Shown: in pieces, positions 9,209 to 18,112 of the stretch
Position numbering within the stretch: position 1 is the stretch's first letter
Layout of the letters: the number at the start of each line of letters is the position of its first letter
Source of the DNA: Dysgonomonas sp. 511
Lineage (GTDB): Bacteria; Bacteroidota; Bacteroidia; Bacteroidales; Dysgonomonadaceae
Length of the DNA: 64,000 nt
Direction: 5' to 3'
NCBI RefSeq assembly: GCF_010501105.1
Contig: NZ_QVMQ01000005.1
Coordinates: forward strand, 80,479 to 144,478
The notes under the pieces: model-generated
Told to the model about the DNA's origin: nothing
Databases searched by the model: none
The model's input: the letters and a program-made list of their open reading frames with translations, nothing else
Program-made: the position numbers and the translations under genes

Positions 9209-10942
9209 TTACCATCCGCCAATATTCTGAGTATAGTTTCCATTGCTGGCGCTCATCTGAGCAAATGGAATCGGCAAATATTCATTCTTGTTCTTAGTAA
9301 ATGAAGCATTGGTGTAGATAACACAATTATCTGCTTCCTGCGCAAAAAACCTGTTCAATACTCCGGCAGCTTCGCCCCATCTTACTAAATCGAAGAAACG
9401 TTCGGATTCGAGAGCCATTTCTACACGGCGTTCGAACTTCAATAAATCAAGAGCTTCCGGTTGCGAATAAGAACCTGTATAAGTCTGTATATTGAAACGG
9501 ACACCATATTCCATTTCATAATCCGAAATCATCGCCGTACTCTGTTTTGCGCGGCTGCGTACCTGGTTTATCAGGCTGATAGCCTCAGCTATACGCCCAT
9601 CGTTTAACTGGATTAATGCTTCGGCACGCATCAATAAAACATCGGCATAGCGCAATACGATACGGTTCATAGGCGAACCCCACCATGAGCCTTTAACCAA
9701 GTAATCGCCATCGGGGTCTACGTTGTGCTTCAATGTCACATAGTATCCATAAAGCCCGTTGCTACGGCTCCAGGTAGTAGATTCGTCCATCATATACTTC
9801 TTATTGAACTCGTAAGGGAAGCCCGGCATACCTACGGTGAGGAATAAGCGAGGGTCGGCATAATCGCTTTGCGGGTCATAATCCTGATTGTTGAAAGTGT
9901 CGAATAGTGGATATCCGTTATTGTCTGTCTTGAACGCATTTACAAGATTCTGGCTCGGTTTGTAAAAGTCGCAACCTCCATCGGTCACTCCCGGTATGTT
10001 GGGAACAATCAGCCCGTAAGACCAGTTGCAGTTACCGTTATTCGTCCCGTCATTCATCGAATATTGCATTGCCCACAGAGATTCCGTCCCGTTTTCGTAT
10101 TGAGGCTCCGGACGGAAATTATTGTGGAAATCGGGTTCCAGCGCATACCCCCCTGCCGACATGATACTGTTTTCTGTATATTTCACTACTTGCAGTAAAT
10201 CTTCTTTGCTGATGCTTGTCACTTCGTGGCTTTCAGCATTATCCTGACGGTATGCTTTGTATAAATAAGTCTTTGCCAGATAGGCTGCTGCCGCAGCTTT
10301 AGCCGGACGCCCTTTGTCTGCTTGCTTAGGAGGAAGATTGTCGTAGGCGAATTGGAAATCGTCAGCTATTCGCTGCCAGCCTTCATCATTGGTATAAGCT
10401 GTGTTGGAAAGGAAGTTGTATTCTTCGGGCGACAGATTGGCGTCGTTGGCAAACACTATATTTTTGTACAGGCGTTTCAGTAAGAAATGGCCGTGGCCAC
10501 GTAGAAACCTCATTTCGGCAATACGTTGCTGCTTCAGCGAATAAGTGTTCCCATCAACCTGCTCCAACAATTGTAAAGCTGTATTTACACGCGATATGCA
10601 ATTGTAGAGGCGTTGCCACATATCGCTTATATTCCATGCAGTAGTCATTATGCCCTGCGAAACATCGAGAGCATGAAAGACGTCTCCGTCTTCTGTTCCG
10701 TTGCCGCCTTTATAAGCGTCGTCGGAACGTACGTCATAGTTCCACATGGAGAAAGATGAATTGATATCTTCGGCTGTAATCCATACTGCATAAGCCGATA
10801 TAACGAGATTGTCGATATATTCGGGATTTTTAAGTTGTTCGTCGCTGATAGTTCCCTGAGGTACCTGATCGTCAAGGAAGCCGGAACAACTGCCACACAT
10901 AAGCGAAAGCCCTAAGATTGCTGTATATATTATTTTTTTCAT
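9209..10942 (-). CDS. SusD-like fructan-binding outer-membrane lipoprotein
   Basis: A 577-residue RagB/SusD family protein with lipobox Cys19 (S-C-S-G-F-L-D). The N-terminal SusD-like region (about 22-230) with its tetratricopeptide-type helices and the C-terminal SusD/RagB region (about 290-577), including the A-D-V-L-L-M-R-A-E-A-L motif and the late F-F-D-L-V-R-W-G motif, are complete. It forms the lid over the SusC channel at the cell surface and binds the fructan oligosaccharide. Its gene lies 19 bp downstream of susC, as in nearly all such loci. Substrate is inferred from the GH32 neighbours. Confidence 0.95.
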   Translation of the reverse strand: MKKIIYTAILGLSLMCGSCSGFLDDQVPQGTISDEQLKNPEYIDNLVISAYAVWITAEDINSSFSMWNYDVRSDDAYKGGNGTEDGDVFHALDVSQGIMTTAWNISDMWQRLYNCISRVNTALQLLEQVDGNTYSLKQQRIAEMRFLRGHGHFLLKRLYKNIVFANDANLSPEEYNFLSNTAYTNDEGWQRIADDFQFAYDNLPPKQADKGRPAKAAAAAYLAKTYLYKAYRQDNAESHEVTSISKEDLLQVVKYTENSIMSAGGYALEPDFHNNFRPEPQYENGTESLWAMQYSMNDGTNNGNCNWSYGLIVPNIPGVTDGGCDFYKPSQNLVNAFKTDNNGYPLFDTFNNQDYDPQSDYADPRLFLTVGMPGFPYEFNKKYMMDESTTWSRSNGLYGYYVTLKHNVDPDGDYLVKGSWWGSPMNRIVLRYADVLLMRAEALIQLNDGRIAEAISLINQVRSRAKQSTAMISDYEMEYGVRFNIQTYTGSYSQPEALDLLKFERRVEMALESERFFDLVRWGEAAGVLNRFFAQEADNCVIYTNASFTKNKNEYLPIPFAQMSASNGNYTQNIGGW

Positions 10943-10961
10943 AAAAGACTGATTTTATTTA

Positions 10962-13900
10962 TTAGAAACCTACATTAACCCCAAATGTCAGATTCATAGG
11001 GATAGGATAGCCATAGTTTGCGTTTTCAGGGTCTACGCCTGTAAAGCTGCTGCTCTTGATAGTGAGAGCATTCTGAGCACTAAAGTAGAAACGAAGCCGG
11101 CTCATTTTCATTTTTTTGGTGAAGCTTTCAGGAACATTATAGCCCAGTTGTACATTGCGTAGTTTGAGGAAAGAGCCATTCTCTACGAAGTAAGTGGAAA
11201 CACGCTTTTCGTTGTTCAAATCGCTACGCGACAATGCCGGTATATCCGAATTAGGATTGGTAGGCGACCAGGCATCAAGCACACGCTTGCCTTTGTTGAG
11301 GAAACCAATGTTAAGCCCGCTCCACAGGTCGGTTTCTTTCTTCAAATCGCTGATTACGTCTACTCCCTGCACTCCTTGCCAGAACATGGTGAAGTCGAAA
11401 TTCTTATATTCCAGATAGATATTCAATCCATAGCTGAACGACGGGGTAGGATCGAAAATCCACTGTTGGTCCCGTTCGTCAATCACTCCATTATTATCCA
11501 AATCGCGCCAGCGGATACGTCCCAAACCGGCACCTTCTTGTGTAGCATGGTTATCAATTTCTTGCTGAGACTTGAAAATGCCATCGGCTACATAACCTAC
11601 CTGCGAACCATTGGCATGCCCTATCACACTGCGTACTCCGTTTCCTCCGAAGGTTCCGTTTGCTGCAACTGTAGACGGCAACGCCGTAATTTCGTTACGG
11701 TAAGAAGAGATATTGGCATTCACATTGTATTTCAGCCCAAAAGATGTTTCGTTACGGTAGCCCACATTAAATTCGAAACCGGTATTCTTCATTTCCCCGG
11801 CATTGATCCACTGGGTGCTGCCTTCTCCCATTGCTGCAATACCTGCCATTTGCACCAGGATATCGGTAGTCTTTTTATAGAACATATCGAACGACCCGTA
11901 CAGGCTTTGTTTCAGTACCGAGAAATCGAGTCCTATATTAGTCTGGGTAGTTGTCTCCCATTTTATATCATTATTGCCTATCTGGTTGCGCTTGAAACCG
12001 GATTGTAGAATGCTTCCTCCGTTGGTTCCGGCAATATCGTAAGAAGTACCATAACTTTGTCCTCCCGATTCTGTAACGCCGTAGTTAGGAACATAAATAG
12101 TATAACGGGCAATATTGGATATTTCCTGATTACCTGTCTGTCCCCATGATGCACGGATTTTAAGGTCATCGATCCAGGTGAGCTCTTTCATAAAGTTTTC
12201 GCGGCTCATACGCCAGCCCAGCGAAAAAGAAGGGAAGGTTGCATAACGGTTGTTTTTTCCGAAGCGGGAAGAACCATCGTGGCGCAAGGTGAGTGATGCC
12301 AGGTATTTATCATCATAGGTATAGTTCAGTTTTCCGAAGAATGAAACCAATGAGAAACCTTGTCCCGAACCGTATGACTGGGCTGTACCCGAACCTGCAT
12401 CGGGCCACATATAATCGGGATTTAAGATTGAATAGCCTTCTTTATAGCCCGAAAAATAAGTATCGTCTTCGCGGTTAAGCTCCATACCCGCCATTGCATC
12501 TCCGCGGTGCTTGCCTACTTCGAGGTTGTAAGTGGCAATGGCATTCCACATCCATTTAGTCCAGTGTTCCTGCTTGGCTTCCACTGCATTTTTGTTGTTG
12601 GCCACATTGCCCTCGGTTATCGGATATGTAAAGATACGTTGCGATTTCTGAGCATAATCTAATCCGAATGTAGAACGCACGTTGAAACCCTTGAATGGAT
12701 TGAGGTTGACATAAGCATCGCCAAACATACGCCAGTATGTATAACGGTTGTCGGAATTACGGTCTAACCTTGCAACCGGATTTTCGCGGTCGGGGTAACC
12801 ACCTACCGGACCTGCATAGTTTCCATTGATGTCATAAACAGGAAGAGAAGGGTTGAACTGTAGTACATTCTGCAAGAATCCTCCCGGAGCCTGTACTTCC
12901 GAAGTGCGGTTAAGCGTGAAATGCTCTCCGATAGTGAGCATTTTGCCTATCAGGTTGTATTCGGTGTTTATACGCGCCGAAAAACGCTCGAAATCGCTGT
13001 CTTTTATAATACCCAGATTCTTGTAGTACCCTAAAGAGAAAAATGAGCTTCCTTTTTCCGAACCATTGCTTACCGATACATTGTATTGCTGTATAAGTCC
13101 GGTACGGGTCGTTTCATCGAACCAGTCTGTATCGGCGGCGGGAACAGTGTTGCCCGAATCGAGGTATCTGGACATACTGATGTTGTTTAGTTGCGGGTAT
13201 CCGTCTGCATTGTATCCCCAGTCGTATTTATAGCCTAAGGCATTGGTATTAGGGTCTTGTCCTTCATTCACATAGGCTTGCCACATGGCACGCCCGTATC
13301 CTTCGGCATTCAGCACTTTCATCTTATTGGTGTACATGGAAGCTGCAATGGAGGCATCGAAGTTGATCTTCAACTGGCCGTCTTTTCCTTTCTTCGTAGT
13401 AATGATGATTACACCGTTTGCGGCACGAGAACCATAGATAGAAGCCGAAGCCCCGTCTTTCAAAACCTGGATGGACTCGATATCGTTGCCATTCAGTTCG
13501 TGCATCCCCGATTTGGTAGGCACTCCGTCGATAATGTAAAGAGGGTCGTTGTTGTTCAATGTTCCTATACCACGGATACGGATAGTAGCGTTACCGCTAG
13601 GATTTCCGTCTGCGGTAATATTCATTCCGGGTACACGCCCCTGCAAAGCCTTCATGGGATTGTTTTCATTCTGCTTCGCAATTTCATCTATACTCACTAC
13701 TGATATAGCACCCGTAAGGTCGGCTTTGCGCTGGGTAGTGTATCCTGTTACAACTACCTCCTGCAACATTTCCTGGTCTTCTTCCAGCGCGATACTCAAC
13801 GTGGCCTGCGCTTTTACCTGAACAGCCTTAAACCCGACATAGGAAATAAGGAGATCTGCCCCATTTTCAACTGTTAGTGTAAAGTTGCCATCGTAGTCGG

Positions 13901-14069
13901 TGATGGTCCCATTTGTTTTTCGATTAGTATCCAATACTGTGGCGCCAATAATAGGCTCTCCGTCAGTTTTGGAAACCACTTTTCCTTGTACTGTCAGGGT
14001 TTGCGCCTGAACAATAGTGCACATTAAAAAGAAGAGTGCACATAGCAGTAATTTTTTCATGCCTTCCAT
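10962..14069 (-). CDS. SusC-like TonB-dependent fructan transporter
   Basis: A 1035-residue SusC/RagA family outer-membrane receptor. After a signal peptide (ending near Ala22) come a carboxypeptidase-regulatory-like domain (about 25-95), a TonB box (E-V-V-V-T-G-Y, 104-110), the plug (about 115-230) with the I-R-I-R-G-I-G-T-L pattern, and a 22-stranded barrel ending in an aromatic residue, as barrel proteins do. It imports fructan oligosaccharides through the outer membrane using TonB energy. It is the first gene of the fructan operon; the long gap upstream (to 14480) should hold the sensor-controlled promoter. An alternative start at 14060 removes three residues and also gives a good signal peptide. 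Confidence 0.95.
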   Translation of the reverse strand: MEGMKKLLLCALFFLMCTIVQAQTLTVQGKVVSKTDGEPIIGATVLDTNRKTNGTITDYDGNFTLTVENGADLLISYVGFKAVQVKAQATLSIALEEDQEMLQEVVVTGYTTQRKADLTGAISVVSIDEIAKQNENNPMKALQGRVPGMNITADGNPSGNATIRIRGIGTLNNNDPLYIIDGVPTKSGMHELNGNDIESIQVLKDGASASIYGSRAANGVIIITTKKGKDGQLKINFDASIAASMYTNKMKVLNAEGYGRAMWQAYVNEGQDPNTNALGYKYDWGYNADGYPQLNNISMSRYLDSGNTVPAADTDWFDETTRTGLIQQYNVSVSNGSEKGSSFFSLGYYKNLGIIKDSDFERFSARINTEYNLIGKMLTIGEHFTLNRTSEVQAPGGFLQNVLQFNPSLPVYDINGNYAGPVGGYPDRENPVARLDRNSDNRYTYWRMFGDAYVNLNPFKGFNVRSTFGLDYAQKSQRIFTYPITEGNVANNKNAVEAKQEHWTKWMWNAIATYNLEVGKHRGDAMAGMELNREDDTYFSGYKEGYSILNPDYMWPDAGSGTAQSYGSGQGFSLVSFFGKLNYTYDDKYLASLTLRHDGSSRFGKNNRYATFPSFSLGWRMSRENFMKELTWIDDLKIRASWGQTGNQEISNIARYTIYVPNYGVTESGGQSYGTSYDIAGTNGGSILQSGFKRNQIGNNDIKWETTTQTNIGLDFSVLKQSLYGSFDMFYKKTTDILVQMAGIAAMGEGSTQWINAGEMKNTGFEFNVGYRNETSFGLKYNVNANISSYRNEITALPSTVAANGTFGGNGVRSVIGHANGSQVGYVADGIFKSQQEIDNHATQEGAGLGRIRWRDLDNNGVIDERDQQWIFDPTPSFSYGLNIYLEYKNFDFTMFWQGVQGVDVISDLKKETDLWSGLNIGFLNKGKRVLDAWSPTNPNSDIPALSRSDLNNEKRVSTYFVENGSFLKLRNVQLGYNVPESFTKKMKMSRLRFYFSAQNALTIKSSSFTGVDPENANYGYPIPMNLTFGVNVGF

Positions 14070-14480
14070 TCTTAGATTCTGTTATATTAATGTTTGAATT
14101 AATTTCTCCAATCGCCCTCTGCTGGAGGGGATCATTGCTTGTCTGTGAATTTAAGTATCTCCTATCTGTAAATATCTCTGCTATATGAGAGAAGGCAGAA
14201 CAAGAAGATCTCTCTTATTTTTCATCATGGTAATAATTTAGAAGTTTGGTTAGTTGCTACTATTATAGATTAATCTGCATACAAAGAACATTTTATTAAT
14301 GCGCTTGGACTATAAAAAAATGTTCAAAAGCTATCAAAAATGTAGCCTCTCCACATATATACAATGCTACAGGATGGCAAGGCAGCACTCGCAACGCATT
14401 AATAAACAGAAATATACAACAGAAAGAGGTCATCCATTGGACAACCTCTTCCTGTAGCTTTTCTTATTTCGAAAACGATA
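14070..14480 (-). promoter_or_regulatory. Regulatory region upstream of the fructan operon
   Basis: This 411-bp gap contains no gene that I can support. It is AT-rich and must carry the promoter of the susC operon, but I could not find a convincing TTTG/TAnnTTTG pair. A perfect 12-bp inverted repeat flanks 91 bp of it: 14292-14303 (TTTATTAATGCG) and 14395-14406 (CGCATTAATAAA). This could be a binding site for the hybrid sensor or a structural element. The upstream end holds the terminator of the previous gene. Confidence 0.5.
14422..14455 (-). terminator. Probable terminator after the DUF4249 gene
   Basis: On the minus strand a 7-bp stem AAGAGGT/ACCTCTT with an inner TCC/GGA extension is followed by a T-rich stretch. 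It lies about 25 bp after the stop of the DUF4249 gene and separates it from the fructan operon. Confidence 0.6.
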
Positions 14481-15284
14481 TTACCAATCGGCAATAATCG
14501 TCATCTGATCGACAGTGGAAGCACAAAAATAGCCCAATGCACCGCCTGATATATTCGATATAGGATTGGTCTTTGAATCTTCGATCTTACTCAGTGTATC
14601 GAAGAAAATATAAGCACCCTTGTCTATGCACTGAAACTCTATCAGTATCTCGTCTCCTTTCTTTACCGGATCGTTATCTTCATCATGGGTAAATGTAGCC
14701 AATGGGTCGTGCATAGGGCTTCCATCGGTAAATTCGCAACTATATACCTGTTCTTTCATATCTGGTAGCTGTTGGCCATTGATATACACAAGGGCACGAT
14801 AATATTGATTGGCCTCGCCTTTAGGATCTGTGTAATGAATCATGGGTATGGCAAAATCCATGATTGGCGCTTTGTACATTGTTAGCGAATCGAGCTTCAC
14901 CAATGGCGGGATCTTCGATGTTGCGGTATATTCCTTTTCCTCATAGGTTACCGAAAGGCTGTAGGTACGCCCTATCACTCCTTTAATGTCTTGGGCAACA
15001 TACCAGCCAGTACTGTTTTGCAGCAGGGTTTCGGTATTTCCGGCATCGTCCGATATTTTCACTATGGCTCCTTTGAGGAAAGGGTAACCGCTGTTGTCGT
15101 TGAAGTCGAGCGTCTGGCTGACCCTTACCATAGCAAGCTGGTCTTGTTTTACAATACCTTCTATCTGTATCCGTGGGGTAACCGAACGGAGGTCTACTTC
15201 TATTTCTTTCTCGCACGAACTGACGGTGAATAGCAGTGCCAGCACCGAAAATATAATTGTATAGTTATTCTTTAGATTTTTCAT
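14481..15284 (-). CDS. DUF4249 family lipoprotein
   Basis: A 267-residue lipoprotein (lipobox V-S-S-C, Cys24) with the DUF4249 pattern: an N-terminal beta-rich domain beginning I-E-V-D-L-x-S-V-x-P-R-I-x-I-E-G, and the A-T-S-K-I-P motif near residue 125. DUF4249 genes very often follow a TonB-dependent receptor gene in Bacteroidota, as here (24 bp gap). The protein is likely an outer-membrane partner of that receptor, but its biochemical role is not known to me. It is the last gene of the sigma/FecR/receptor operon. Confidence 0.8.
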   Translation of the reverse strand: MKNLKNNYTIIFSVLALLFTVSSCEKEIEVDLRSVTPRIQIEGIVKQDQLAMVRVSQTLDFNDNSGYPFLKGAIVKISDDAGNTETLLQNSTGWYVAQDIKGVIGRTYSLSVTYEEKEYTATSKIPPLVKLDSLTMYKAPIMDFAIPMIHYTDPKGEANQYYRALVYINGQQLPDMKEQVYSCEFTDGSPMHDPLATFTHDEDNDPVKKGDEILIEFQCIDKGAYIFFDTLSKIEDSKTNPISNISGGALGYFCASTVDQMTIIADW

Positions 15285-15308
15285 ATGCTTCTATATTGCT
15301 TTTGAATG

Positions 15309-17657
15309 TTAGAACTTGAAATTCCATGAAATGGATGGAACGAATGTAAACAGCGAGTATTGATAAGCGGTTGTCTTACCCGAATCTTTGGTGTTGGTAC
15401 GGAACTCGATCATGTAAGCATTTTCGCGCCCATAGGCATTGTACAATCCAAAGACAAGTTCGGATTGGAATTTCGGTGTTTTCTTCAACTGGCATGTCGC
15501 CCCCAGGTCGAGACGGTGGTAGTTGGGCATACGGTAACCGTTTCTCTCGGCATAATACATTACATCCCTGCCGTTTATCTGGTATTTGCCACTTGGGTAC
15601 GAGATAGCATTTCCGGTATAGAATACCCATGCTGCCGATAACGACCATTTTTTGTTCAGTTCGTACATGCCAACGATGGAAAGGTCGTGTGTGCGGTCTT
15701 GAAAAGCATTGTACCACCTGTTCTCGTTTATACCGTCTATTTTTCTTTCCGATTTAGACAATGTATATCCTATCCATCCCGTAAATCTTCCCAATCGCTT
15801 TTTCAGGCTTAGTTCTATTCCGTAGGCGCGCCCTTTTCCCGATAGTATCTCTGTTTCTATTACGTCATAGCCTTCTATGTCGGCTCCGTCTTTAAAGTCC
15901 AGTTGGTTCTTCATCTTCTTGTAATAACCTTCGATACTGAATTCGAACATATTATCGTTAAAGTTGCGGAAATATCCTAGCGATACCTGGTCGGCGATTT
16001 GCGGTTTCACATTGTTGGAACTCATTGTCCACCGGTCGAACGGAGTGCCTTGTGCCGAATATGATAACAGGTGCATATTCTGCACTGTGCGCGCATAGGC
16101 CGCTTTTACAGACGAAACCTTATTTAATTTATAGGCGGCTGACAAACGCGGTTCAAGGTTTACATATGTCTTTACTACTTTTCCCGATTTGTGCCAAATA
16201 CTGTCGGTCACCTCCCTATTGCCATCCAATGTATAATATTCTCCTTTGCCAAGTGCCATAAAGGCTGATGCGCGAAGCCCGTAGATAACTTCGAGGTTGT
16301 CAGTAATCTTTATCTGGTTAGAAATATAAGCAGCATTTTCGGACGAATAGCGGTTGTGCAGGTCTACAGAGTTTTTCTGTTCCGAGTCCAGGTTGTAATT
16401 GCCCGGAGCCAGGTTGTGATAGGTAGAACTAAGCCCAAATCGCCACTGGCTGTTTTTGCTTTGCTGAAAAAGGAGATCTTCCTTGAAGCTATAATCTTTG
16501 ATGTTGGATTTGCCTTCCATATTCATACCTATTTCCATACCCATATGATAGTCGTATTGATTGTAGGAAAGGGAGGTTCTCGATGTCCATTTGCTATTGA
16601 ATGTGTGGTTCCAGCTTGCAGTCAGGAATTTGTTGCCCCAGTCGGCTTCGGCTGCATCTTTCAGCACCATCTTATCTTTACCCATAAACCCGGAAATAGA
16701 TAACTGGTCTTTGTCTGAAAAGGCGAAATTGACTTTCATATTCAGGTCGTAAAAATATAGGTAGGCATTCTTGGCATCTTCTACCCCCGACAGCCGTGCT
16801 ATGGCATCGGCGTAAGTACGCCTTCCACCGACAAGGAACGAAGACTTTCCTTTCTGTATTGGCCCTTCTACATTTATATTAGAGGAGATCAGTCCTATAC
16901 CTCCGTTCACGTGATACCTCTGATTATCGCCATTGCGTTGCTGCACATCCAATATGGAGGCAAGACGCTCACCGTATTGTGCCGGCATTGCTCCTTTATA
17001 GAGTGTTACATCGCGTAGCACTTCCGAATTGAATGTAGAGAAGAAGCCCATCATATGCGACGCATTGTATAGCCCTACGTTATCGAGCAAGATAAGGTTC
17101 TGGTCGGCACTGCCTCCACGCACATAGAAGCCCGAACTGCCTTCTCCTGCTCCTTGTACACCGGGCATCAGTTGTATGGTTTTTATAATGTCGCGCTCGC
17201 CTAATAGTACGGGCAGCCGGTTTATTTGCTGTATCTCCATTTTTTCGATACCCGTTTGCGGTGCCGTAACGTTGGCATCGGCACGTTCGGCCGAGATCAC
17301 TACTTCGCCGAGTCCGATAGTGGCTTGCTTGAGTTCTATATTTTGTGTAATATTTTGTGTGAGGGAGACTTTTATCCGCCTCTTTTCGAAGCCTATATAA
17401 TCTACCTTGAGTGTATATTCTCCTTGGGGCAGGGTAAGCGTATAGTTGCCGTTTTCGTCGGTAGATACTCCGCTGCCGTTGCGGTTTTCGATAATGATGG
17501 GCACACCTATCAGGTTTTCTTTGGTGTTGGCATCGGATACAGTACCGCTGATTTTATATGTTTGGGCAAAGGATAGTGCCGGAAACAAAAAGAGGCAGAA
17601 TATCCAAAGAAGTGAACTCCAGTTTTTTCTTAACGAAAAGTTAGAATGTAATCGCAT
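15309..17657 (-). CDS. TonB-dependent receptor with carboxypeptidase-regulatory-like N-domain
   Basis: A 782-residue outer-membrane receptor, shorter than SusC proteins. A signal peptide (cleavage near residue 31, F-A-Q) is followed by a carboxypeptidase-regulatory-like domain (about 33-110, K-I-S-G-T-V-S-D), a plug (about 120-235; G-F-Y-V-R-G-G-S-A-D-Q-N) and a beta barrel ending W-N-F-K-F. It lacks an STN domain of its own; that domain is encoded on the separate upstream protein. Together with the ECF sigma factor, FecR and DUF4249 genes it forms a cell-surface signalling uptake module. The ligand is unknown; no SusD gene accompanies it, so a glycan is less certain than a metal chelate or peptide. 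Confidence 0.88.
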   Translation of the reverse strand: MRLHSNFSLRKNWSSLLWIFCLFLFPALSFAQTYKISGTVSDANTKENLIGVPIIIENRNGSGVSTDENGNYTLTLPQGEYTLKVDYIGFEKRRIKVSLTQNITQNIELKQATIGLGEVVISAERADANVTAPQTGIEKMEIQQINRLPVLLGERDIIKTIQLMPGVQGAGEGSSGFYVRGGSADQNLILLDNVGLYNASHMMGFFSTFNSEVLRDVTLYKGAMPAQYGERLASILDVQQRNGDNQRYHVNGGIGLISSNINVEGPIQKGKSSFLVGGRRTYADAIARLSGVEDAKNAYLYFYDLNMKVNFAFSDKDQLSISGFMGKDKMVLKDAAEADWGNKFLTASWNHTFNSKWTSRTSLSYNQYDYHMGMEIGMNMEGKSNIKDYSFKEDLLFQQSKNSQWRFGLSSTYHNLAPGNYNLDSEQKNSVDLHNRYSSENAAYISNQIKITDNLEVIYGLRASAFMALGKGEYYTLDGNREVTDSIWHKSGKVVKTYVNLEPRLSAAYKLNKVSSVKAAYARTVQNMHLLSYSAQGTPFDRWTMSSNNVKPQIADQVSLGYFRNFNDNMFEFSIEGYYKKMKNQLDFKDGADIEGYDVIETEILSGKGRAYGIELSLKKRLGRFTGWIGYTLSKSERKIDGINENRWYNAFQDRTHDLSIVGMYELNKKWSLSAAWVFYTGNAISYPSGKYQINGRDVMYYAERNGYRMPNYHRLDLGATCQLKKTPKFQSELVFGLYNAYGRENAYMIEFRTNTKDSGKTTAYQYSLFTFVPSISWNFKF

Positions 17658-17706
17658 AAATTGTTAGTTATTTATTAATGTTCTTATTCGTAAAACCTGT
17701 ACGTTT

Positions 17707-17772
17707 TTCAGTTAGCTGTTAGCAATATCTTTAGATACAAGTAGACAAGATACGAGATACAAGTTCATATTT
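17707..17772 (+). repeat. Dispersed repeat family A, copy 1
   Basis: About 66 bp (core AATATCTTTAGATACAAG followed by TAGACAAGATACGAGATACA) that recur in the same orientation at 59977-60044, with a shorter inverted copy at 47622-47659. All three copies are intergenic. Confidence 0.8.
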
Positions 17773-17879
17773 TATCAGCACCCAACTCGTTAACTCGTCT
17801 ACTGGCGTCTTGTATCTCTCAAAAAAGTAACACTTGTAACACATTTTCTTGTCGTGGCTTGCAGCCCTCTCTCCCTTTG

Positions 17880-17999
17880 GAGAGAGGTGGCAAAAAGTAA
17901 CACATGTAACACATTTTCTTCACTTTTTCACTGTTACTTTTTTCCTCTCCCTCGTCATGGCTTTGCCTATTTCCCCCTTCGGGGGGATAAAGGGGGGCT
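17880..17999 (+). repeat. Dispersed repeat family B, copy 1
   Basis: About 120 bp containing AAAAGTAACACATGTAACAC, then CACTGTTAC and CCTCTCCCTCGTCATGGCTT, ending in a G/C-rich purine/pyrimidine run. The reverse complement recurs at 47340-47465. A partial internal duplication (AAAGTAACACTTGTAACACA) lies just before it at 17824-17845. The rest of the gap 17658-18112 shows no gene. Confidence 0.75.
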
Positions 18000-18112
18000 T
18001 ATATAGATAAACTTTTCTCCTGCCGATTGACTTTGTCGATATATTTATATCCCGTGTAGAAACCTATTGGATATGTCTGTTGAGCCTTGTCCTTAGTAAC
18101 TGTTGGGCATTT

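Noticed and set aside
17824..17910. CRISPR-like repeat pair (AAAGTAACAC...GTAACACA)
   Set aside because: Only two imperfect units occur with no regular spacers and no cas genes; they belong to dispersed repeat B.
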